Below are positions 14,316-20,123 of a stretch of DNA of 20,123 nt, piece by piece. The notes under the pieces were generated by a model. It was not told where the DNA came from. It was given only the letters and a program-made list of their open reading frames with translations, and ran no database searches. This stretch comes from Betaproteobacteria bacterium UBA5216 (GTDB taxonomy: Bacteria; Pseudomonadota; Gammaproteobacteria; Burkholderiales; SG8-41). Where the stretch lies: the NCBI GenBank assembly GCA_002412495.1, contig DHVE01000095.1, positions 1 through 20,123 of the forward strand, read 5' to 3'. Position 1 is the first letter of the stretch. The number at the start of each line of letters is the position of its first letter. The position numbers and the translations under genes were made by a program.

Positions 14316-15392
14316 ATGGCAATTGCAACATCTACCAGCGTGCGCCTCGGTGCCGCGCAACTCGAAGCCTTCATCGCCGCGGCGTTTGTCACCGTCGGCG
14401 TTTCGAAATCCGAAGCGCAAACCATCGCGCAACTGATGGCGCGGGCCGACGTGAACGGCTCCGAAGGCCACGGCATTTTTCGGTTGCCGCAATACATTCG
14501 CCGCATCAAGGGCGGTGCGGTGAACGTCAAGCCAAACATCCGCATTGAGCGTGAAGCGGCGGGCATGGCGCTGGTCAACGGCGATAACGGCATGGGGCAC
14601 TTGGTAATGAAGTTCGCCACCGAAAAAGCGATTGAAAAAGCCAAGACCGCAGGCGTGGCCTGGGTGGGCGCGAAATGGAGCAACCACGCGGGGCCGGCGT
14701 CGCTGTATGCCAGCATGCCGGTGGCGCACAATATGATCGGTTTATATCTTGCGGTGGGCAATGCCAACCATCTGCCGGCGTGGGGTGGACTCGACATGCT
14801 GCTCTCGACCAACCCGATTGCGATTGCGTTGCCGGGCGAACACGAATCGCCGGTGGTGCTGGACATGGCCACTACGGTTGCGGCCTACGGCAAAGTCAAA
14901 ACCAAGGCGCAGCGCGGCGAAATGATGCCCGAAGGCTGGATGATGGATCGGCAGGGCAAGCCACTTACCGATCCCAAGCGTTCCAACGAAGGGTTTTTGT
15001 TGCCCATCGGTGGTTACAAGGGTTACGGTCTGGCACTGATGTTCGGCTTGCTTGCGGGCACGTTGAACGGCGCGGCGATGGGCCGCGATGTGGTCGATTT
15101 CAACGCGGACGACACAACACCCACCAATACAGGCCATTGCATCGTTGCGATCAATATCGAGGCGTTTCAACCGGTTGCCGATTTCAAAAAAAGCGTCGAT
15201 GCGCTGGTGAAAGATTTGCGCAACTCCGAGCGTCTGCCCGGCGTGGATCACATCCACATCCCCGGCGAAGGCTCACACGCCGCACGCGCCGATCGCGAGA
15301 AAAACGGCGTGCCGATGCCGCCGTCGCTGATGGCGGCGCTGGAGTCGCTGGCGGGGGAGTTGGGAATTACGCCGTTGGGAAATAAATCGTAA
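14316..15392 (+). CDS. Malate/L-lactate dehydrogenase family (Ldh2-type) NAD(P)-dependent oxidoreductase
   Basis: Member of the Ldh_2 family, unrelated to classical lactate dehydrogenase, which oxidises 2-hydroxy acids such as malate, sulfolactate or ureidoglycolate, or reduces the keto or imino forms. The 358 residues are the normal length. Landmarks: MARADVNGSEGHGIFRLPQY (41-60) with His52 in the family's active-site motif, NGDNGMGHLVM, AKWSNHAGPASLYA, LLSTNPIAIALPG, VVLDMATTVAAYGKV and LLPIGGYKGYGLALM. GGAGACG sits about 6 bases upstream of ATG 14316. It is third in the PrpF operon, so its substrate is probably a hydroxy- or oxo-carboxylate linked to the isomerase product. Cytoplasmic, no signal peptide. 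Confidence 0.9.
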   Translation: MAIATSTSVRLGAAQLEAFIAAAFVTVGVSKSEAQTIAQLMARADVNGSEGHGIFRLPQYIRRIKGGAVNVKPNIRIEREAAGMALVNGDNGMGHLVMKFATEKAIEKAKTAGVAWVGAKWSNHAGPASLYASMPVAHNMIGLYLAVGNANHLPAWGGLDMLLSTNPIAIALPGEHESPVVLDMATTVAAYGKVKTKAQRGEMMPEGWMMDRQGKPLTDPKRSNEGFLLPIGGYKGYGLALMFGLLAGTLNGAAMGRDVVDFNADDTTPTNTGHCIVAINIEAFQPVADFKKSVDALVKDLRNSERLPGVDHIHIPGEGSHAARADREKNGVPMPPSLMAALESLAGELGITPLGNKS

Positions 15393-15420
15393 GATATTGA
15401 TAATAAACATTAAAAATAAA

Positions 15421-15448
15421 TGTTGTTATGTGGATATGCGGCTATAAT
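15421..15448 (+). promoter_or_regulatory. Promoter-like sequence of the toxin-antitoxin module
   Basis: A consensus -10, TATAAT, at 15443-15448 lies 28 bases before the antitoxin ATG in a clearly AT-rich gap. The -35 is poor: TTGTTA at 15423-15428 would leave only 14 bases. An AACATT/AATGTT inverted pair (15406-15411, 15419-15424) just upstream could be an operator for antitoxin autorepression or part of the 3' end of the preceding gene. Confidence 0.4.
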
Positions 15449-15476
15449 GGTCAAAATGATTACTTTTTGAGGTGCC

Positions 15477-15794
15477 ATGAAAACTGTATCAGCGCGTGAG
15501 GCCAAGACCCGTTTCGGCGAATTGCTCGATACGATGCAACGAGAGCCTGTCGTGGTAACTAAAAATAATCGCCCTGTCGGCATCATGATTTCCATAAAAG
15601 ACGCTTCCGATACCCTTATTCCTGAACTGTTCATGGAAAAAGAGGACGGCTACGACGAGTGGTTCACCGCCAAGGTAAATAACAGCCTTGATGCCGTGAA
15701 AGCGGGAATCACGACATTGACCGAACATGATCTGGCGATGGAGCGTGTCTGGAGCCGGGTGCAGGCGCGCGGCAAAAAATCAACGTCTGTTTGA
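15477..15794 (+). CDS. Type II toxin-antitoxin antitoxin, Phd/YefM family
   Basis: Labile antitoxin (105 residues) that binds the downstream toxin and represses the shared promoter. The N-terminus MKTVSAREAKTRFGELLDTM, with VVVTKNNRPVGIMIS after it, is the Phd/YefM DNA-binding and dimerisation fold. The C-terminal half (about 55-105), acidic then helical (DGYDEWFTAKVNNSLDAVKA), is the probable toxin-binding part; it is somewhat longer than in short Phd proteins. GAGGTG is about 5 bases before the ATG. Its start lies 84 bases after the dehydrogenase stop, in AT-rich sequence unlike the surrounding DNA, so the module may have been acquired separately. The toxin gene begins 21 bases after its stop. 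Confidence 0.9.
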   Translation: MKTVSAREAKTRFGELLDTMQREPVVVTKNNRPVGIMISIKDASDTLIPELFMEKEDGYDEWFTAKVNNSLDAVKAGITTLTEHDLAMERVWSRVQARGKKSTSV

Positions 15795-15815
15795 TTTCCC
15801 CATTCGCCATCATTC

Positions 15816-16100
15816 ATGGCAACAGTTCAATGGACGGCGAGGGCGGAGCAGGACCTCGAAGAAATTCTTGCGTACTATCTCGAGGAAGCAGGTATGCGCG
15901 TCGCGTATGGTATTTATGACCGCATTAAGGCCTCGGTGCAAAGCCTGCGACAATTTCCCGAGCGTACCCGTATCGGGCGTGTTGCCGGAACACGCGAATG
16001 TGTCGTCGCGCGGTTGCCGTTTATGGTGGTGGTACAGGTAGAGGGGCGCAACGTTCGCGTGCTTAACGTAATCCATACCGCTCGAAAATTCCCGGTGTAA
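15816..16100 (+). CDS. Type II toxin-antitoxin toxin, RelE/ParE superfamily
   Basis: Small basic protein of 94 residues. MATVQWTARAEQDLEEILAY followed by a second helix (ASVQSLRQFPERTRIGR), then ECVVARLPFMVVVQVEGRNVRVLNVIHTARKFP, is the ParE/RelE fold: helical hairpin plus beta-sheet, ending in the usual VLNVIHTARKFP-type strand. ParE members poison DNA gyrase and RelE members cut ribosome-bound mRNA. The closing HTARKFP and the Arg in TRECVVARLPF favour the ParE-like side, but that is a guess. There is no clear ribosome site in the 21-base gap after the antitoxin, consistent with translational coupling that keeps antitoxin in excess. The next gene begins 26 bases further on but is unrelated. 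Confidence 0.88.
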   Translation: MATVQWTARAEQDLEEILAYYLEEAGMRVAYGIYDRIKASVQSLRQFPERTRIGRVAGTRECVVARLPFMVVVQVEGRNVRVLNVIHTARKFPV

Positions 16101-16126
16101 TTAGCGGATTGGTGACGGATCTCCGC

Positions 16127-16876
16127 ATGGATAACCTCTTATTCAAACGCCGCGTGGTCTGGCTGGCGGTGGTTGTCTTCGCGCCACTGGCGTATCTGCT
16201 GTTTCTTCACGCCCCCATTCCGCAAGACAAGGGCTATCACCTCTTCGCCGACGGGCGCACCTGTCTCGGCATACCCAACTTCGGTAACGTTGCATCGAAT
16301 CTCGCGTTTCTGCTGGTAGGCGCATTCGGTGCGTCGTGGTGTGCACGCAATCTCACCGCCGGCGCGCGCTTGTCGTGGACGGTTTTTTTCGTGGGCGTAG
16401 CGTTGGTGTTTGTGGGTTCCGGCTACTATCACGCCGCGCCCAATGACGACACGCTGGTGGGTGACCGACTGCCGATGACCATCGCGTTCATGGGCTTGTT
16501 TGCAGCGCTGCTCAGCGAACACCTCGGCGCGCAATATGAAAAGCCGGTGTTGATCCCGGCGCTGGTGATAGGCGTCGCCAGCGTTTTCTGGTGGCGCTAC
16601 ACCGATGATTTGCGCGTTTACATGTGGGTGCAGGGCGCGCCGCTGCTGGCGATTCCATTTGTTCTCGCGATGTTTCCGGCGCGCCATACGCACCGCATTT
16701 ACCTGCTGTACGGTCTGGTGTTTTATGTACTGGCCAAAGTGGCGGAGTTTTACGACCGCGATACGTATGTGCTGACGTCGGCGTGGATCAGCGGCCATTC
16801 GGTGAAGCATCTGTTGGCTGCGATGGCGCCGTTATGTCTTTACCGCATGTTGCGGCGGCGTCGAGAGATAGCGTAG
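16127..16876 (+). CDS. Ceramidase-like CREST-superfamily integral membrane hydrolase
   Basis: Polytopic membrane protein, 249 residues from ATG 16127, with about seven hydrophobic segments beginning VVWLAVVVFAPLAYLLFL. TTG and GTG codons a few residues upstream are alternative starts; ribosome signals are weak for all. The CREST hallmarks are present in the right order: Ser98 and His102 in GSGYYHAAPND, Asp113 in DRLPM, and His224 and His228 in SGHSVKH. In alkaline ceramidases and related hydrolases these bind Zn and form the active site for amide hydrolysis. Bacterial homologues are mostly uncharacterised; the substrate could be an acyl amide or lipid other than ceramide. It stands after the toxin gene and converges with the dioxygenase gene 33 bases on, so it gets no functional hint from its neighbours. 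Confidence 0.78.
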   Translation: MDNLLFKRRVVWLAVVVFAPLAYLLFLHAPIPQDKGYHLFADGRTCLGIPNFGNVASNLAFLLVGAFGASWCARNLTAGARLSWTVFFVGVALVFVGSGYYHAAPNDDTLVGDRLPMTIAFMGLFAALLSEHLGAQYEKPVLIPALVIGVASVFWWRYTDDLRVYMWVQGAPLLAIPFVLAMFPARHTHRIYLLYGLVFYVLAKVAEFYDRDTYVLTSAWISGHSVKHLLAAMAPLCLYRMLRRRREIA

Positions 16877-16909
16877 TTGCGTGGGGCCGAATCGATTCCG
16901 TCTTTTGAG

Positions 16910-17698
16910 TTAACCCGTTGCCGAAAACGCGTAACCATCCAGCGACAGCGCGCGATCTGTTTCATCCCTGAGCTCGCGCACGATACGCGCGTTAGCACCT
17001 GCCGCCCCCAGCGCCACAAACAGCGGCAGTAAATGCTCATCGGTCGGATGATTGCGCGCGGCGTGCGGCGCTTGTCTCACGTAATCAACCAGCGCGGCGT
17101 GGTCGCGGGTTTCAATGGCATGGCGCACCCAGGCGACAAATTCGGTCAGCCATGCCGGTGGCGCGCCGGGCGCTACACTGCGCCATTCGCGCAGGTTGTG
17201 CGACATGCCGCCGGAGCCGATGATCATCACGCCTTCGTTGGCGAGCGGCGCCAGCGCTAGGCCGAGTTCGTAATGATGCCTTGCACCGAGACTGGATTGC
17301 ACCGCAAGCTGCGACACGGGGATATCGTGCGCCGGGTACATGAATCGCAGCGGCGTCCACGCGCCGTGATCAAGGCCGCGTTCGCCCAATGCGGTGGCGC
17401 CCAGTCCGGCGCCGTCGATCAACGCAGCGGCGCGCCGCGCCACATCGGGCGAGCCGGGGGCGGGGTAACGCAGTTCATACAACGGCGCGGGAAAACCGTA
17501 GAAATCGTGAATCGTTTCCGGCTGCACACTGACGCTGGCGGCGGGCTGCGCGGTGTCCCAGTGCGCCGACACCATGAGTATCGCGCGCGGGCGCGACAGT
17601 TCCGCGCCGAGCGATTTGAAAAACGCGGTGGTGTTGCACTCGGCCAGTGCCATCATCGGCGAGCCGTGTGACAGAAATAATGTGGGTAGCGTGTTCAC
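16910..17698 (-). CDS. Class III extradiol dioxygenase, DODA/YgiD (LigB-like) family
   Basis: Non-haem Fe(II) or Zn-type dioxygenase of the LigB superfamily, 262 residues, the normal length for 4,5-DOPA-dioxygenase-like proteins. Metal and active-site histidines are all visible: His11 in FLSHGSP, His46 in MVSAHWDT, His111 in GLDHGAWTPLRFMYP, His167 in GSGGMSHNLREW and His222 in PTDEHLLPLFVALG. The family opens catechol rings outside the two hydroxyls. The start codon is GTG at 17698; no better ATG is available, and the ribosome site is poor. It is transcribed away from the GST/FAD-monooxygenase pair, with 106 bases between. A shared role in breaking down an aromatic compound is plausible, but many YgiD-like proteins have no known physiological substrate. 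Confidence 0.88.
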   Translation of the reverse strand: MNTLPTLFLSHGSPMMALAECNTTAFFKSLGAELSRPRAILMVSAHWDTAQPAASVSVQPETIHDFYGFPAPLYELRYPAPGSPDVARRAAALIDGAGLGATALGERGLDHGAWTPLRFMYPAHDIPVSQLAVQSSLGARHHYELGLALAPLANEGVMIIGSGGMSHNLREWRSVAPGAPPAWLTEFVAWVRHAIETRDHAALVDYVRQAPHAARNHPTDEHLLPLFVALGAAGANARIVRELRDETDRALSLDGYAFSATG

Positions 17699-17748
17699 AG
17701 TTGTTTGGTTATTGTGCGCTTGTTAAAAACGGGTTCTTGGATCGGACT

Positions 17749-17776
17749 TTGACGGGGAATGTATCATAACTTTATG
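17749..17776 (+). promoter_or_regulatory. Possible sigma-70 promoter for the GST gene
   Basis: TTGACG at 17749-17754 is a good -35. A 16-base spacer leads to TTTATG at 17771-17776, which matches the -10 consensus at only three positions. It lies in the 106-base gap between divergent genes; the AT-rich stretch 17761-17793 supports a promoter somewhere here. The ribosome site before ATG 17805 is weak. Confidence 0.3.
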
Positions 17777-17804
17777 TTTTTAAAAGGGATTTAATTCTGG
17801 CCTT

Positions 17805-18401
17805 ATGAAGTTATACGCCTCCGACAACTCCGGCAATTCGTGGAAGATACGCATCCTGCTGTCCCTGCTCGAGGTGCCGTGCGAGCGCATCGATCTGGAT
17901 TTTTTCGGCAAGCGTGAACACAAAGCGCCGTGGTTTCTGAAAATCAATCCGCGCGGGCAGGTGCCGGCGATGGAAATCGAAGGTAAATATTTCTGGGATT
18001 CGAACGCGCATCTGGTTTATATCGCGCGCAAATGGGGCGGCGAGCAATGGTTGCCGACCGATCCGATGGGCTTGACCGAAGTGATGCACTGGATGACGTT
18101 CGCGCAGACACAGATTCACTTTGGGTTGCAGTGGGCGCGCGGCGTTGTGTTAAAACTCAAGACCACCGGCGATTTTGAGGAGATGCAGCGGCAGGGGCGG
18201 CTGGCGCTGCAAATTCTCAATGACCATTTGCAACACAACGAGTGGCTCGCCGTGGGGCGTGTCACTATCGCCGACATCGCTTGTTATCCCTATGTGGCAA
18301 AATCACCCGAAGGCGGGTTTGATCTTCCGGCGTATCCGAAGGTGCTGGCGTGGCTACGGCGGTGTGAATCACAGCCGCGCTGGCCGCGGCGCGACTCGTA
18401 A
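17805..18401 (+). CDS. Glutathione S-transferase family protein
   Basis: Cytoplasmic GST-fold protein of 198 residues. The N-terminal thioredoxin-like domain (1-80) begins MKLYASDNSGNSWKIRILLS, has the cis-Pro segment PRGQVPAMEI (49-58) and the glutathione gamma-glutamyl contact region FWDSNAHLVYIARK (63-76). The all-helical C-terminal domain contains VTIADIACYPYVA, the GST N-capping/hydrophobic staple motif. A Ser near residue 9 or 12 could be the thiol-activating residue. GSTs in catabolic clusters may conjugate, dehalogenate or isomerise intermediates; which applies here is not shown. It lies 27 bases before the FAD monooxygenase gene on the same strand, so the two are probably co-expressed. 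Confidence 0.9.
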   Translation: MKLYASDNSGNSWKIRILLSLLEVPCERIDLDFFGKREHKAPWFLKINPRGQVPAMEIEGKYFWDSNAHLVYIARKWGGEQWLPTDPMGLTEVMHWMTFAQTQIHFGLQWARGVVLKLKTTGDFEEMQRQGRLALQILNDHLQHNEWLAVGRVTIADIACYPYVAKSPEGGFDLPAYPKVLAWLRRCESQPRWPRRDS

Positions 18402-18428
18402 ATCCGCGAAATTAGGCGTGAATAAAAC

Positions 18429-19613
18429 ATGGCATCACAATTGAAAGTCGCGGTTATCGGCGGCGGCATCGGCGGCTTGTTCGCCGCCAATGCGATGATC
18501 GCGCAGGGGCTGAACGTCACCGTTTATGAACAGGCGCCGGCACTGGGCGAGGTGGGGGCTGGCGTTTATGTGACGCCGAATGCGGTGCGCCACTTGCAGC
18601 GCGTGGGCCTTGGCTCCGCCGTCGAGCAATGGGGCGCGCGGATTGGTCCGGCGTCACACTATTACCGGCACGACGGGTCACCGATCGCGCCGGTGCGCGT
18701 GTCCGACGCCTCGGGCTGGTTTGCGTGTTTTGGCATGCACAGAGCCGACTATGTTGAGTTGCTCGCGGCCCGCTTGCCGGCGGGCGCCGTGCATACCGGC
18801 CATCGCGCGGTGGGTTTCGAGCAGAACAGCAACACCGCCCGCGTGATGTTCGCCAATGGCGCCGCGGCCGAGGCTGACGTGGTCGTGGCCGCCGACGGCA
18901 TACATTCCGAGCTGCGGCCGCATGTATTTCCGCCGTCGACGCCGGTGTTTCATGGCAATCTGTCTTATCGCGGCCTGGTCTCGCGCGAGCGTTTGCCGGA
19001 CTGGCCCATGGACCGCTGGGAGATGTGGGCCGGCCCATCCAAACATTTTCTGGTGTTCCCGGTGCGTCGCGGCACGATGCTCAATTACGTGGGCTTCGTG
19101 CCCGCCGACGAGGCCATGAAGGAATCATGGTCAGCGCCCGGCGATCCCGACACGCTGCGCCGTGAGTTCGAGGACTGGGATCCGCGCATTGGCCGCGTGC
19201 TCAGGCAAGTCGATAAAACATTTCGCTGGGCGCTCTACGACCGCGAGCCGTTGCCGGCCTGGACGAAAGGCCGGCTCACGCTGCTCGGCGACGCGGCGCA
19301 TCCGATGCTGCCGCATCTGGGGCAGGGCGCCAATCAGGCGATCGAGGATGGCATGGCGTTGGCGACAATACTTGCGCGGGTTGATGCAACAGCCGTACCG
19401 GCGGCATTGCAGGCCTACGAAAAGCTGCGCCGCGAACGGGTGGCGGCGGTGCAGTTGGGCGCGCGCCAGAATGGATTGCGGGTTGATTCCATCAGCGGTG
19501 ATCTCACGCAGCGTGATGCGGAACTGGTCGCGCATGCCGATTTTCGCGCGCGTTTGTATGCCTACGACGTGGCGCCCGAGGCGCAGGCGGCCGCGGAAGC
19601 GCTGTTGAGATAA
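18429..19613 (+). CDS. FAD-dependent aromatic monooxygenase (salicylate / 6-hydroxynicotinate hydroxylase-like)
   Basis: Class A flavoprotein hydroxylase of 394 residues that would insert one oxygen atom into an aromatic or similar substrate using NAD(P)H and O2. The Rossmann motif KVAVIGGGIGGLFAANAMIA (6-25) is followed by an acidic ribose-binding Glu34 in VTVYEQAP; the DG motif is VVVAADGIHSELR (151-163); the GD motif is LTLLGDAAHPMLPHLGQGAN (283-302). GVYVTPNAVRHLQRVGL is typical of the salicylate-hydroxylase branch. Complete, with no signal peptide. With the adjacent GST and the divergent ring-cleaving dioxygenase it suggests a peripheral aromatic pathway. The substrate cannot be chosen from sequence. 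It ends 25 bases from the convergent Bug gene. Confidence 0.9.
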   Translation: MASQLKVAVIGGGIGGLFAANAMIAQGLNVTVYEQAPALGEVGAGVYVTPNAVRHLQRVGLGSAVEQWGARIGPASHYYRHDGSPIAPVRVSDASGWFACFGMHRADYVELLAARLPAGAVHTGHRAVGFEQNSNTARVMFANGAAAEADVVVAADGIHSELRPHVFPPSTPVFHGNLSYRGLVSRERLPDWPMDRWEMWAGPSKHFLVFPVRRGTMLNYVGFVPADEAMKESWSAPGDPDTLRREFEDWDPRIGRVLRQVDKTFRWALYDREPLPAWTKGRLTLLGDAAHPMLPHLGQGANQAIEDGMALATILARVDATAVPAALQAYEKLRRERVAAVQLGARQNGLRVDSISGDLTQRDAELVAHADFRARLYAYDVAPEAQAAAEALLR

Positions 19614-19638
19614 ATTATTTTCCGTGTTTTGTACGACG

Positions 19639-20123
19639 TTATTTCGCCAGGCCGGTTTTCTTCGCCATCTCGCTCACGCGCTTGAACTCCTCGCGTATCT
19701 CAAGAGTGGTCTGCTCCGGCGTGCCGTAGCTCTGCAAGATGCCCAGCGGCGCGAGTTTTGCGGCGATGGCGGGCGATTTCACCGCTTGCTCGATCGCGCC
19801 GGTCAGGGCCTTGCGGGCGTCGTCGGGGATGCCGGCGGGCGCGAAAAAACTGAACCAGATGCCGAACAGTTCTTCGCGGAAGCCGAGTTCGCGCAGCGTG
19901 GGTATGTCGGGAAATTCGGCCGAGCGGCTTGAACTGACGATGCCGCGGAACGCGCCGGAACGGATATGCGTGCTCAGCGCGCCGAGCGACAGCACCACGC
20001 CTTCGACATGCGCGCCGCGCAACGCCACTACGCTGGGCGCCGCGCCGGCATAGGGCACCGCCAACAGATCCGCCCGGGTAAGCGCATTGATCAATTGCAC
20101 GCCAAAATCACCGACCGATCCGG
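19639..20123 (-). CDS. Tripartite tricarboxylate transporter (Bug/TctC-type) substrate-binding protein, N-terminus outside window
   Basis: C-terminal half of a fourth Bug receptor; the frame is open to the right edge, where GSVGDFGVQLINALT is read before the segment below. Landmarks: LLAVPYAGAAPSVVALRGAHV, STHIRSGAFRGIVSSS, FPDIPTLRELGF and FSFFAPAGIPDDARKAL. About 161 residues are present, out of roughly 320-330. VPYAG replaces the common VPYKG, and GDFG replaces the usual Gly-Thr-Gly type loop, so its ligand pocket probably differs from those of the other three. A GTG at 20100 is in frame but is internal, not the start. Periplasmic location is assumed from the family; the signal peptide is not visible here. 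Confidence 0.87.
   Translation of the reverse strand, partial: GSVGDFGVQLINALTRADLLAVPYAGAAPSVVALRGAHVEGVVLSLGALSTHIRSGAFRGIVSSSRSAEFPDIPTLRELGFREELFGIWFSFFAPAGIPDDARKALTGAIEQAVKSPAIAAKLAPLGILQSYGTPEQTTLEIREEFKRVSEMAKKTGLAK

Noticed and set aside
13937..14872. 311-codon open frame on the minus strand
   Set aside because: Antisense to the end of PrpF copy 2 and the dehydrogenase; no domain and no plausible ribosome site.
16877..16909. GAATCGATTC palindrome before TCTTTT as a terminator between convergent genes
   Set aside because: The palindrome has no loop, so a stable hairpin is unlikely; the T-run is short.
1..20123. tRNA, rRNA or riboswitch
   Set aside because: No cloverleaf-like sequence, conserved rRNA segment or known riboswitch core was noticed when reading both strands; a covariance-model search would be needed to exclude small RNAs.

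Overview
The window looks like chromosome from a GC-rich Gram-negative bacterium, most likely a betaproteobacterium of the Burkholderiales type. The grounds are the many Bug/TctC-type extracytoplasmic receptors (three complete, one partial), a MdtA/MdtB-like RND efflux pair, CaiB/BaiF and PrpF-family enzymes, and a dRS3-like palindrome inside an intergenic repeat. No rRNA, tRNA, phage, IS transposase or CRISPR array is visible. Species assignment is inference.

Layout. (a) 1-6351, minus strand: a Bug receptor, an alpha/beta hydrolase of the dihydroxypseudooxynicotine-hydrolase/FrsA type, then a lipoprotein membrane-fusion protein and an RND permease whose C-terminus lies outside the window. 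(b) 6553-10463, plus strand: a MenB/BadI-like crotonase, a class III CoA-transferase, a methylmalonyl-CoA-epimerase-like VOC protein and a second Bug receptor. The spaces between these genes hold unusual repeats. (c) 10506-11852, minus strand: a third Bug receptor, followed directly by a decayed TPR gene that has lost its 5' end and carries a one-base frameshift. (d) 11929-15392, plus strand: two tandem PrpF-family isomerases and a malate/L-lactate dehydrogenase-family oxidoreductase in a tight operon. (e) 15421-16100: a Phd/YefM-RelE/ParE toxin-antitoxin module with its own promoter-like sequence. (f) 16127-16876: a CREST/ceramidase-like membrane protein. (g) 16910-17698, minus strand: a DODA/LigB-type dioxygenase, divergent from a GST and an FAD monooxygenase (17805-19613). 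(h) 19639 to the end, minus strand: the C-terminal part of a fourth Bug receptor.

How the genes may work together (inference). The middle, 6553-15392, reads as an accessory catabolic island for a carboxylic acid: capture by Bug receptors, CoA activation by the CaiB-type transferase, crotonase and epimerase chemistry on the CoA ester, allylic isomerisation of an unsaturated di- or tricarboxylate by the PrpF pair, and NAD(P)-linked oxidation by the Ldh2-type enzyme. No TctA/TctB permease is in the window, so the receptors must use one elsewhere. The substrate cannot be read from the sequence. The right flank (dioxygenase, GST, FAD monooxygenase) has an aromatic-catabolism flavour.

Most of the window is recognisable families. 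The parts least explained by ordinary annotation are the nested inverted-repeat element at 8807-8964, the heptanucleotide repeats at 6365-6417 and 7468-7551, the broken TPR gene at 10506-10840, and the diverged PrpF pair. No intergenic stretch exceeds about 200 bases.
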